The notes under the pieces are model-generated. The model was not told the DNA's origin. It did no database searches and saw nothing but the letters and a program-made list of their open reading frames with translations. From contig NZ_LT907982.1 in the NCBI RefSeq assembly GCF_900230215.1, positions 434,001-498,000 on the forward strand: a DNA stretch of 64,000 nt. The letters are read 5' to 3'. Made by a program: the position numbers and the translations under genes. Positions 34,259 to 41,443 of the stretch are shown here, one piece after another; the stretch's first letter is position 1, and every line of letters starts with the position of its first letter. The DNA comes from Jatrophihabitans sp. GAS493 (lineage in GTDB: Bacteria > Actinomycetota > Actinomycetes > Mycobacteriales > Jatrophihabitantaceae).

Positions 34259-35205
34259 GCGACGCCTTCGAGCTCGGAACAGCACCTCCTGCTCGCCGTG
34301 CGATCTCCGAGCGGCTTCCGCCGGACATCGCAGCCGCGGCCGTCGAGTTCATTACTGGACCGCTGCTGGCCAACCCCCACCGCGTGGGCAAGGCACTTAC
34401 CGAAGAACTCACCGGGGTCTACAGCGCCCGGCTCGCCACCAACTGGCGCATCCTCTACGAAATCGATGAGATCAACCGCGTCGTCATCGTCCTCGACATC
34501 CGCCACCGATCCAGCGCATACCGGAGCCGTTGACTGCGCAATACGGACAGACACTGGAAGCGACGAGCCAGTACTGTTGAAGCTAGTTGGCGGGGCGTTG
34601 AATTCGCCCCAGAGCACGATGACCGCCCGCACCCAAGGGGTCCGGCCATTCAATTTGGCGAGTTCGTCGTGAACTTTGGCTGCGTTGCCGCGGGCCTGTC
34701 CAGCCGGATTGAACGTGTAAGCGGGTCGATCTGCGCCCGGGCGGGTCACCGCCAACGTCTCACCTGTGCGCGTGACGGTGCCGTTCGTTGTCTTCGTCTC
34801 CAGCACAAAGACTCCGGCAGGGCCGACGACAAGGTGGTCGACGTTCGCGCCACCGAACGTAGGAAGATCATGCCGCACGGTCCACAACGCCGGGTCGAGG
34901 TCGCTTAGCGCAGCGGCGGTACGTTGCTCGCCGTATGCGCCATTGCGCCAGTTCTCGATCCAGCTCGGCGGACTTTGGCGGACGATCACGGCCGCGGCCA
35001 GCGCCATACCCGCGAACAGCCCCGTCTCCCAGGCGGCGGCCGGCCAGAGTCGACTGCCAGCCAGCGAGCCGATGACCAGCGTCGCGACGACGCCGTTGAC
35101 GATCCGAAAGAAGCGGCGGTTACGTCCGATCCACTCAAGTCGTAGTTCTTCATAGCGCCTCTCGGCGGACTGGCCAGCCCGACTGCGCCCCCGGTGAAAT
35201 CCCAT
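34093..35205 (-). pseudogene. NERD-domain membrane protein, 3' end lost at the toxin-antitoxin module
   Basis: From ATG 35205 the first 200 residues look normal: two membrane helices (about 35-85), then a NERD nuclease-related domain (GEQRTAAALSDL, GGANVDHLVVGPAGVFVLET). After VIVLWGEFNAPP (about base 34600) family-like sequence stops. The frame stays open but is antisense to the toxin and part of the antitoxin, yielding an unnatural tail. NERD proteins normally continue for another domain segment, so I infer a 3' truncation by recombination with the toxin-antitoxin unit. Function is probably lost or altered. Confidence 0.65.
34255..34533 (+). CDS. RelE/ParE-family toxin
   Basis: A 92-residue protein with the RelE/ParE fold pattern: N-terminal helices, GPLLANPHRVGKAL, LTGVYSARLATNWRILYEID and a last strand VVIVLDIRHRSSAYR. 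The conserved arginines and C-terminal Tyr-Arg resemble ribosome-dependent RelE mRNases, but ParE gyrase toxins share the fold. GTG start overlapping the antitoxin stop. Its coding region is antisense to the abnormal 3' extension of the NERD gene. Confidence 0.85.
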   Translation: MSDAFELGTAPPARRAISERLPPDIAAAAVEFITGPLLANPHRVGKALTEELTGVYSARLATNWRILYEIDEINRVVIVLDIRHRSSAYRSR

Positions 35206-35360
35206 GCCTCTAGTGATCGACCGGGTCTCCGATGACCTTTGCCGCGGTCCGGGCACACATTTTTCCGGCAATCCTCTCGCCAGCGTTTGCACGGACCTTC
35301 GGCTGTGGCCGCGTCGCCACATCGAATACGCTGACCGGCAGAACTTTGTGGGAGGAATTG

Positions 35361-36272
35361 GTGACTGATCCCGGCTCGTTTGAACACCGTGTTCGCCAGG
35401 AGGCGATGCGTTGGCTCACGGTCCGAACGAACGACGGGCAGGACGAGATTTCGTCGCAGGATCTCTTGGATTTCGCCATTGATGGTGAACCATTCCGTCT
35501 TCTCGACGCCCAACGCGGGATTCGCAAGCCTGCGGCGTTTGCTGCCGCACTGGCGATCCGGACCACTTACACGTCACCGTCCCAGGAGCGCCCGTACGAC
35601 GACAACGTCGGCGCCGACGGCCTGCTGCGTTACAAGTGGCGCGGCATCGATCCTGACCATCCCGAGAATCGTTCACTGCGCGAAGCGATGCGACTCGAAC
35701 TGCCGCTCATCTGGTTCTTCGGCGTCGGACCCGGCGTGTATCGGCCCGTGTTCCCTGTCTTCCTGCTCTGGGAGGAGGCTGCGAGCCACCAGTTCGTCAT
35801 CGATCCCGACGTAGCGCGTGGCCTCGTCGCGAAGAACAGTCCGGTCGAGGAACATCTGCGCCGGTACATCCTCCGAGAGACGAAGCAACGACTGCACCAG
35901 CCAGTCTTTCGAGCCACCGTTCTGCGCGTCTATCAAAAGCGATGTGCGGTCTGCGCGTTGGGCCATACCGTCCTGCTCGACGCCGCGCACATCATCCCAG
36001 ATCGGCACGAAGAAGGCATCGCCTCGGTCACGAACGGCCTAGCGATGTGCAAGATCCACCACGCGGCCTTCGACAACCTGATCCTCGGGATCACGCCAGA
36101 CCTCATCGTGCAAATCAGACCAGATCTGCTGGACGAGAAGGATGGCCCAATGCTCCAGCACGGCCTGAAAGAACGGCACGGCGAGCGACTAATGGTGATA
36201 CCCAATGCCCGAGCCGAACGCCCAAATGCGGACCTGCTGGCGCGGGCCTACCAGAGATTCAAGACGGCCTAG
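35361..36272 (+). CDS. HNH endonuclease, McrA/COG3440-like predicted restriction enzyme
   Basis: A 303-residue protein. The N-terminal 180 residues (RGIRKPAAFAAALAIRTTY, GLLRYKWRGIDPDHPENRS, LIWFFGVGPGVY) resemble the DNA-recognition half of COG3440 predicted restriction enzymes, some of which read modified DNA. The C-terminal HNH domain has Cys195-x2-Cys198, His210 (DAAHIIP), Asn225 and Cys230-x2-His233 His234: beta-beta-alpha nuclease plus zinc ligands, all intact. The GTG start has a strong GGGAGGA site. No partner methyltransferase is adjacent, which favours a modification-dependent enzyme. Confidence 0.82.
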   Translation: MTDPGSFEHRVRQEAMRWLTVRTNDGQDEISSQDLLDFAIDGEPFRLLDAQRGIRKPAAFAAALAIRTTYTSPSQERPYDDNVGADGLLRYKWRGIDPDHPENRSLREAMRLELPLIWFFGVGPGVYRPVFPVFLLWEEAASHQFVIDPDVARGLVAKNSPVEEHLRRYILRETKQRLHQPVFRATVLRVYQKRCAVCALGHTVLLDAAHIIPDRHEEGIASVTNGLAMCKIHHAAFDNLILGITPDLIVQIRPDLLDEKDGPMLQHGLKERHGERLMVIPNARAERPNADLLARAYQRFKTA

Positions 36273-36375
36273 TCAAGCTATTGGTGGACTCGCTGGTCGG
36301 GTGCCGGTTCCATCGACTCGTCCGCTTCCAAAAATGACATCCGGAGACGCTCTCCTCACTGTGGGACACCACGCT

Positions 36376-36558
36376 CGAAACCGGTTTCACGATGCCCGCC
36401 ACACCTGCGGGACGTTGCTGCACCTTCAGGGAGTGCCTGTCGCAGTTATCTCGGCCTGGCTCGGACACTCCAACGCGGCGTTCACCAGGAAGGCCTACGT
36501 CCACTCCGAGCTGGACGCGTTGCACGACGTCGCCCGGTATTTCGAGCGGGAGCAGTGA
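36376..36558 (+). pseudogene. Tyrosine recombinase (phage integrase) C-terminal remnant
   Basis: About 60 codons of an integrase end: RFHDARHTCGTLLHLQGVP supplies box-II His and Arg, SAWLGHSN the next conserved His, and KAYVHS the catalytic tyrosine, stopping at TGA 36556-36558. No N-terminal or core-binding domain precedes it; upstream in-frame sequence is unrelated and runs into the HNH gene. It lies 125 bases from the 3' end of tRNA-Arg, where integrases of tRNA-targeting elements are normally found. Confidence 0.82.
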
Positions 36559-36638
36559 CATGACTGATGGCAATTTGATGGCATCGGCAGATTTCCCGAC
36601 CGATTCTGACGTCCTATTCGAACAGGACGTACGACAAA

Positions 36639-36660
36639 GGCCCCGAACGAATTCGGGGCC
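36639..36660 (-). terminator. Terminator hairpin downstream of tRNA-Arg
   Basis: GGCCCCGAA (36639-36647) pairs with TTCGGGGCC (36652-36660) around a 4-base loop. On the minus strand TTTGTC follows. It would end the tRNA-Arg transcript and could also act on the integrase remnant from the other side. Confidence 0.65.
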
Positions 36661-36681
36661 CAGGACTGTCTCAACACAGCG

Positions 36682-36754
36682 TGCGCCCGACAGGATTCGA
36701 ACCTGTAACCTCTTGATCCGTAGTCAAGTGCTCTATCCGTTGAGCTACGGGCGC
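36682..36754 (-). tRNA. tRNA-Arg (anticodon ACG)
   Basis: A 73-base tRNA on the minus strand. The acceptor arm GCGCCCG pairs with CGGGCGC, the discriminator is A, the anticodon stem-loop CTTGA-CTACGGA-TCAAG carries ACG, and the T-loop is GTTCGAATC. CCA is not encoded. The 3' end faces the integrase remnant and the accessory genes. Confidence 0.96.
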
Positions 36755-37035
36755 TAGTACTAGTTCGGCACCGAAGCGCCGCAGCGATTCTGTACCGACG
36801 AGTGAGTCTACAGGGCGATTTTCGTTCCTCTGACCAGCCCCGAACCAACCCGGCCAGCACCCCCGAACAGCTCCGGCAACCCCATGAAGCACGACACGCG
36901 GGAGCAAGTTACTACCGAGAGTCACAATTCAGCAGGCGGATCGGACAGAAACCGTTACAGTGACCATAGATACAACATCGCTGACAACTGTTGACGACGA
37001 CAACGTTTCGCAGATCGGACACCTGGTTTCGGGCC

Positions 37036-37761
37036 ATGACCGCCAACGCTGTAACTCAAGACGACAAGCTCATCGACGACTGGCTAAGCATCGTCGATAG
37101 CGTCGAGCGCGCCCAGCGCCGCATGCTCATCGACATCGAGCGCAGCGGCGTCTCTCCGGCGACCTTCCAGGTTTTGCAGCTGCTTCTCCGCGCCGAAGAC
37201 CACCGCCTGCCGATGAGCCGGCTGGCCAAGTCACTCTCGATGACCGGCGGGGGCTTCACCAAGCTGGCCGACCGGATGGCCCGTGACGGCCTCATCGACC
37301 GGCGCCACTCCGACACCGACCGCCGTGTCATCCGCGCCCAGCTCACCGAGGCCGGTGAGCAGCTGGCCATCGAATCCGTCCAGCGCTTCCGCGAGAGCCT
37401 CTCCGACTACCTGCTCCCCTCGATGTCACCGGCGACGGTGCACGCGCTGGCCCAGGCGATGAACGCCCTCAGCGACTCGCTGGCCACCGAATTCATCACC
37501 GGACTCGACGAGACCGTCTTCGAGGTCGTCGCCACCCCGCGCGACCCGTCCCTGCCTGACCGCCGCGGCGGGCGCAACGGACGCGAGCCCTGGACCGACG
37601 CCCAGCGGGCCGCGCATCGCGCCGCACTGGAGGCCGAGATCGAGGCCGCCGAGAACGCCACCCCAACAAACACAGCAAGCTCAGCTAGCCCAGCAACACC
37701 CACTCCCCCGCCCAGTTCTGAACTGTCAAGCCATGACCCTCGTTTCGGGACGTCAGAGTAG
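37036..37761 (+). CDS. MarR-family transcriptional regulator
   Basis: A 241-residue regulator with a MarR winged helix at about 30-150: SGVSPATFQVLQLLLRAEDH, SRLAKSLSMTGGGFTKLADR (recognition helix) and the wing DGLIDRRHSDTDRRV. The C-terminal 90 residues are atypical for MarR: a helix, then a Pro/Thr/Ser-rich disordered tail. ATG 37036 is preferred over a TTG 45 bases upstream. Its stop lies inside the next gene (29-base overlap), so the two are probably co-expressed. Ligand and targets unknown. Confidence 0.82.
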   Translation: MTANAVTQDDKLIDDWLSIVDSVERAQRRMLIDIERSGVSPATFQVLQLLLRAEDHRLPMSRLAKSLSMTGGGFTKLADRMARDGLIDRRHSDTDRRVIRAQLTEAGEQLAIESVQRFRESLSDYLLPSMSPATVHALAQAMNALSDSLATEFITGLDETVFEVVATPRDPSLPDRRGGRNGREPWTDAQRAAHRAALEAEIEAAENATPTNTASSASPATPTPPPSSELSSHDPRFGTSE

Positions 37762-38341
37762 GCCGGGGCGACGAGCCGGCAATCGAGCCACCCTGGTAGT
37801 GCTCCTGGTCGTCCTGCTCGGCGCGTGGCTATCGCATAAGTACGGCGGCAAGAACTCGCCCAGCCCGGCGGCCAAGGACCCGATCATGAGCACCGTGCAC
37901 ACCGCGCTCACCGTCGATCAGACGCTGCACCTGCCGGCTGGACCCCGCCCCACCGCCGCTGACATCGATCTGCAGCGGGCCAGCAGCACGGCTGCGATCA
38001 ACTCCTTCTTCACCGGCACCGCCGCCGCACAGGAGCGGGCCAGCCTTCAGCAGACGCTCTCCAAGGAGGCGGCGCTGCAGCCGACCATCCTCAGTGCCGG
38101 CATCGAGAATCTGACGTTCCGGTCGATCACCATCAAGGGCAACACCGCAACCGTCCTCTGCAGCCTCACCACCTGGACGCGCTACACCGTCACCGATCCG
38201 GCCGGCAACACTGTGCTCACCCAGCCCCGGGCCAACGTGACGGCCAATCTGACGCTGGTCAAGAACACGTCCGGCCGCTGGTTGGTCACCACGTACAAGG
38301 CCGAATCGGCCAACGCCTCCGGCTCGGCCGAACCGCAGTAA
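37733..38341 (+). CDS. Membrane-anchored exported protein, unknown function
   Basis: A 202-residue protein with a basic N terminus, one membrane helix (about 18-36, ATLVVLLVVLLGAWL) and an extracytoplasmic domain of about 160 residues. That domain has a helix-rich first half and beta strands (LTFRSITIKGNTATVLCSL, NLTLVKNTSGRWLVTTY) like Mce-associated or SnoaL/NTF2-like domains. I cannot name the family with confidence. It overlaps the MarR gene and is followed by an 8-bp tandem repeat. Confidence 0.65.
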   Translation: MTLVSGRQSRPGRRAGNRATLVVLLVVLLGAWLSHKYGGKNSPSPAAKDPIMSTVHTALTVDQTLHLPAGPRPTAADIDLQRASSTAAINSFFTGTAAAQERASLQQTLSKEAALQPTILSAGIENLTFRSITIKGNTATVLCSLTTWTRYTVTDPAGNTVLTQPRANVTANLTLVKNTSGRWLVTTYKAESANASGSAEPQ

Positions 38342-38370
38342 CCCAGCAACCCAGCAACCCAGCAACCCAG
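38342..38370. repeat. 8-bp tandem repeat (CCCAGCAA)
   Basis: CCCAGCAA occurs three times in a row plus CCCAG, directly after the stop codon of the preceding gene. It is probably a slippage product with no evident function. Confidence 0.85.
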
Positions 38371-38380
38371 TAGACGAAAA

Positions 38381-38411
38381 AAGTCCCGCAATCGCGAAGA
38401 TTGCGGGACTT
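38381..38411 (-). terminator. Intrinsic terminator downstream of tRNA-Ser(GCT)
   Basis: AAGTCCCGCAATC (38381-38393) pairs perfectly with 38399-38411 around a 5-base loop. On the minus strand a T-run (TTTTTTCG) follows, so it terminates the tRNA. It may also serve the convergent plus-strand gene. Confidence 0.85.
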
Positions 38412-38442
38412 TCTACGTCAAAGAGCACGTCATACAACGTGG

Positions 38443-38532
38443 CGGAGGCTCGGGGATTTGAACCCCGGATGGGCTTGAGACCCAAACCGCATTAGCAGTG
38501 CGGCGCCATAGACCGGACTAGGCGAAGCCTCC
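38443..38532 (-). tRNA. tRNA-Ser (anticodon GCT)
   Basis: A 90-base class II tRNA with a long variable arm on the minus strand. Acceptor GGAGGCT pairs with AGCCTCC, the discriminator is G, the anticodon loop ACTGCTAAT carries GCT and the T-loop is GTTCAAATC. CCA is encoded (38440-38442). Confidence 0.96.
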
Positions 38533-38641
38533 TGTGGCCTCCAAACCAAGAAATCTCTTGCTTTGGCTACCAGCGCGCCAGCTTACCAAGGGATTCGACA
38601 CTCGCCCAACGCAGGGCAACGCGCAAGGACTGCGCAACGAT

Positions 38642-40417
38642 TCAGGAGCGTCCGAAGAGACGCCCGATGAAGTGTGGACGCACCAGAAACGCCTCAGCCT
38701 CCAGCGCTGCGATGACGATCCGGGGCAGATCCCGGGTCGCCGGGAAGGACAGGAAACGGGGCTCCCAGTCGGGGCGGAACTTCACGTTGAAGCGGTAGAG
38801 CGACTCGATCTGCCACCAGCGCGACGCGAACATCAGCACCGAACGCCAAGCCCGCAGAATCGGCCCGGCGCCGATCTTCTCGCCCCGTTCGATGGCATCC
38901 CGGAACACCGCGAAGTTCAGCGACACCCGCCGCACGCCCAGCTGCGGGCCGGCCTGGATCAGGTGCGTGATCATGTACTCGTTCAGCCCGTTGTCGGCCG
39001 TCCGGTCGCGGCGCATCAGGTCCAGCGAGAGGCCGTCCTGACCCCACGGCGCGAAGTTCAGCATCCCGCGCAGCACACCCTCGGAGTGGGCCGTCGTCAC
39101 GACGCACTCGGGATCGGACGGATCTCCGAGCCGGGAGAGCGCCATCGAGAATCCACGCTCGGTCTTGGCCCCGCGCCAGGCATCGGCCACTGCCAGCAGC
39201 TCCCGGAACTCGACCGGGTCGATGTCCTTGGCTCGTCGCACCTGCACTTCATAGCCAGAACGCGCCACCCGCGTGCAGGCCTGCCGCACCCCGCGCATCG
39301 CCCGCCCGTCCAGGCTGAATTCGGCGACGTCGACGATCGCCTCGTCGCCCAGTTCGATCGCGGCCAGGCCGTACTCGCGGCGGAAGACGATCGCGCCGAG
39401 CTCACTGCAGCCGACCACCGCCGGCGTCCAGGCGTAGGACTCCACCATCTCCCGGTAGGCCGCGATCGCCCCCGGCCACGCCTCGGGATCGCCGATCGGG
39501 TCGCCACTGGCCAGCGCCACCCCCTGCACCACCCGGTAGGTGATGGCCGCCTTCCCGGTCGGCGACCAGAGCACCGACTTGTCCCGCCGCAGCGCGAAGT
39601 ACCCCAGCGAGTCCCGATAACCCTGCTTCTCCAGCAGGTCCCGCAGCCGCTGCTCATCGTCGGCCGACAGCCGCGAGATGTGCTCGGACGGGCGCAGCGC
39701 CAGGATCAACACCAGCACGACGGTGAGCAGCGCGAAGCCGAAGAGCGTGTAGTGGAAGATGTCGTCGAATCGTTCGCTCTTGAGCTTCACCTCCCCGTCG
39801 ACGCCGACGAGCCCGTAAAGCACCTCCTGCAGACGCTGCCAGAACGACGGATCCCCGACGACCATCCGCGGATAGAAGTAGAGCATCGCCATGCCGTAGA
39901 CGATCGCGACGGCGAAGAACTGGAAGAAGATCTTCACCGCCACCCAGCGCGTCGCCGGATCCGACTTCGCCGTGAAGCGGGAGCGTGCGGTGATCAGTAG
40001 GACCAGCAGAATAAGGACGAAGAGCGCCTCACCGACGCGCCGCCCCTTGAGAACATGCCCAACGGTGAGCACCACCGTGGCCACTACGGCGACCCGCCAG
40101 GCCAGCCGCTTTCGCTTCCGTAACCCGGCCGCGACCCGCAGCAGTACAAGACCGGCACAGGCGACCACGGCCGTCGCCGCGGCATTCCCCGGCACCGGCA
40201 GGATCCGCACCAGAAACCCGACTCGGAACAGTTCGTCCGGCCAGACCGCATCCAGCAGCGTGAGTAGACCCAGCAGCATCGCGACGGTGGCGATGATGCT
40301 CGGAGAGCGCTCCAGATAGCGAACGCGGAATCGCGCCCACCGGCCGAGGCTCGCGGCGGTCGGGTCGACCGGGCGGCCCGGGCCGCTCTGCCGCTTCTGC
40401 TGCACAACTGCAGGCAC
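38642..40417 (-). CDS. MprF-type membrane protein with DUF2156 (phosphatidylglycerol lysyltransferase) domain
   Basis: A 591-residue membrane protein. About six helices lie in residues 38-240, including SIIATVAMLLGLLTLLDAVW. A soluble C-terminal domain (about 260-590) has GYFALRRDKSVLWSPTGKAA, VALASGDPIGDPEAW and YKLK-like FNVKFRPDWEPRF segments, the DUF2156 aminoacyl transferase fold of LysX/MprF. Such enzymes move Lys or Ala from tRNA to phosphatidylglycerol, lowering surface charge and giving resistance to cationic peptides. No fused lysyl-tRNA synthetase domain is present, unlike mycobacterial LysX. GTG start. Exact reaction inferred. Confidence 0.82.
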   Translation of the reverse strand: MPAVVQQKRQSGPGRPVDPTAASLGRWARFRVRYLERSPSIIATVAMLLGLLTLLDAVWPDELFRVGFLVRILPVPGNAAATAVVACAGLVLLRVAAGLRKRKRLAWRVAVVATVVLTVGHVLKGRRVGEALFVLILLVLLITARSRFTAKSDPATRWVAVKIFFQFFAVAIVYGMAMLYFYPRMVVGDPSFWQRLQEVLYGLVGVDGEVKLKSERFDDIFHYTLFGFALLTVVLVLILALRPSEHISRLSADDEQRLRDLLEKQGYRDSLGYFALRRDKSVLWSPTGKAAITYRVVQGVALASGDPIGDPEAWPGAIAAYREMVESYAWTPAVVGCSELGAIVFRREYGLAAIELGDEAIVDVAEFSLDGRAMRGVRQACTRVARSGYEVQVRRAKDIDPVEFRELLAVADAWRGAKTERGFSMALSRLGDPSDPECVVTTAHSEGVLRGMLNFAPWGQDGLSLDLMRRDRTADNGLNEYMITHLIQAGPQLGVRRVSLNFAVFRDAIERGEKIGAGPILRAWRSVLMFASRWWQIESLYRFNVKFRPDWEPRFLSFPATRDLPRIVIAALEAEAFLVRPHFIGRLFGRS

Positions 40418-40506
40418 CGTCGAATCCGCTCCCGATTTACTGCCGTCTCACTTGCGTACTTGGTCGAGTACGAGGATACGCGGGGCGGGTGTGAAGTCGG
40501 CCTGGG

Positions 40507-41280
40507 TCAGGGTGCGCCCAAGCGGCCCGCGGCCACTGGCTTCGGACGTCCGGACGGGGTCGTATTCGCCAGCAGCGGCAGCAGAATGCCGTCGACGATC
40601 CGCTCGATGTCGGCGTCGGTCACGGCGCGCCCGACGAGCAGCATCTGATGAGTCAGCATCGCCGGCAGCACCTGGGCGATGAGGTCCAGATCAACGCCTG
40701 CGCTGACCTCGCCGCGACGAGCTCCCCGCTCCAGCAGGGCAACCACGGCATCGTGGGTTGGCTCGTGCAGCCGCTCCTTCACCGCCCCGGCCGTCTTCGG
40801 GTCGCGGTTGGCCTCGCAGCTCACCGCCCGCATGGCCTCCCCGGCGACCGAGACGAACTCGACGATGCGCCGACCGAGCGCTATAAGCGCGGCTCGGGTG
40901 GTGACGTTCTCGGGCAGGTTGTCGAAGGTGGCCCGCTCGCTCTCCTCGTCCAGTCGGGCGAAGAGCGCATCGAGCACCAGGTCGAGCTTGTTGGGCCAGC
41001 GCCGGTAGATGCTGGCCTTGCCGGTTTTGGCCCGGGCGGCGACGGCGTCCATCGTGAGTCCGGCGTAGCCCTGCTGGGTGATCTCGACGAAGACCGCCTC
41101 GCGAATCGCCTGCTCCAGCGCCGCCCCTCGCTTGCGGGAGCGCAGGCCGGCGATGGCGTTCATGGCGATCGCGGCGGGGCAGCTCTCCGGCAGCCGGTCA
41201 GTCGGCTTCGACTGGGTGAGCCCGTCCGAGGCAGGCAGAAGGGGGGTTTCGACGTCGACGACCGCCGGCTTACTTCGCAT
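40507..41280 (-). CDS. TetR-family transcriptional regulator
   Basis: A 257-residue regulator. The first 45 residues are an unusual polar extension. The TetR HTH spans about 52-100 (FVEITQQGYAGLTMDAVAAR, KTGKASIYRRWPNKLDLV), followed by an all-helical ligand domain. ATG 41280 is preferred; an in-frame TTG at 41301 is possible. It is divergent from a DHA2 drug exporter across about 160 bases that contain a 24-bp near-perfect inverted repeat, so repression of that exporter is the natural inference. Confidence 0.88.
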   Translation of the reverse strand: MRSKPAVVDVETPLLPASDGLTQSKPTDRLPESCPAAIAMNAIAGLRSRKRGAALEQAIREAVFVEITQQGYAGLTMDAVAARAKTGKASIYRRWPNKLDLVLDALFARLDEESERATFDNLPENVTTRAALIALGRRIVEFVSVAGEAMRAVSCEANRDPKTAGAVKERLHEPTHDAVVALLERGARRGEVSAGVDLDLIAQVLPAMLTHQMLLVGRAVTDADIERIVDGILLPLLANTTPSGRPKPVAAGRLGAP

Positions 41281-41363
41281 CGTTGTCAGACCCCCAGTCA
41301 ATAATCATTGGTGACGATAGTGCACGGTTGCGTACCTTAGAGCAACAGGACTATCTTACTCTT

Positions 41364-41387
41364 TTAAGAGACGATGACGTCCCTTAA
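41364..41387. promoter_or_regulatory. Candidate TetR operator between regulator and exporter
   Basis: TTAAGAGACG-ATGA-CGTCCCTTAA is an inverted repeat with 9 of 10 arm positions matching, in an AT-rich segment 57 bases before the exporter start. Size and place suit a TetR-family operator. Confidence 0.6.
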
Positions 41388-41443
41388 ACGTCTTTCCATC
41401 GCTCGCTTTCCCTAGCTTCACCCGAGTTCGAACGGAGCATCCC

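Noticed and set aside
36610-36631. ACGTCCT...AGGACGT inverted repeat near tRNA-Arg as an attachment-site core
   Set aside because: It does not match the tRNA 3' end, and no second copy was found to the left, so I do not call it an att site.
38342-38370. Short tandem repeat considered as a CRISPR or iteron array
   Set aside because: Units are 8 bp with no spacers and there is no origin or cas context. No CRISPR array was seen elsewhere in the window.
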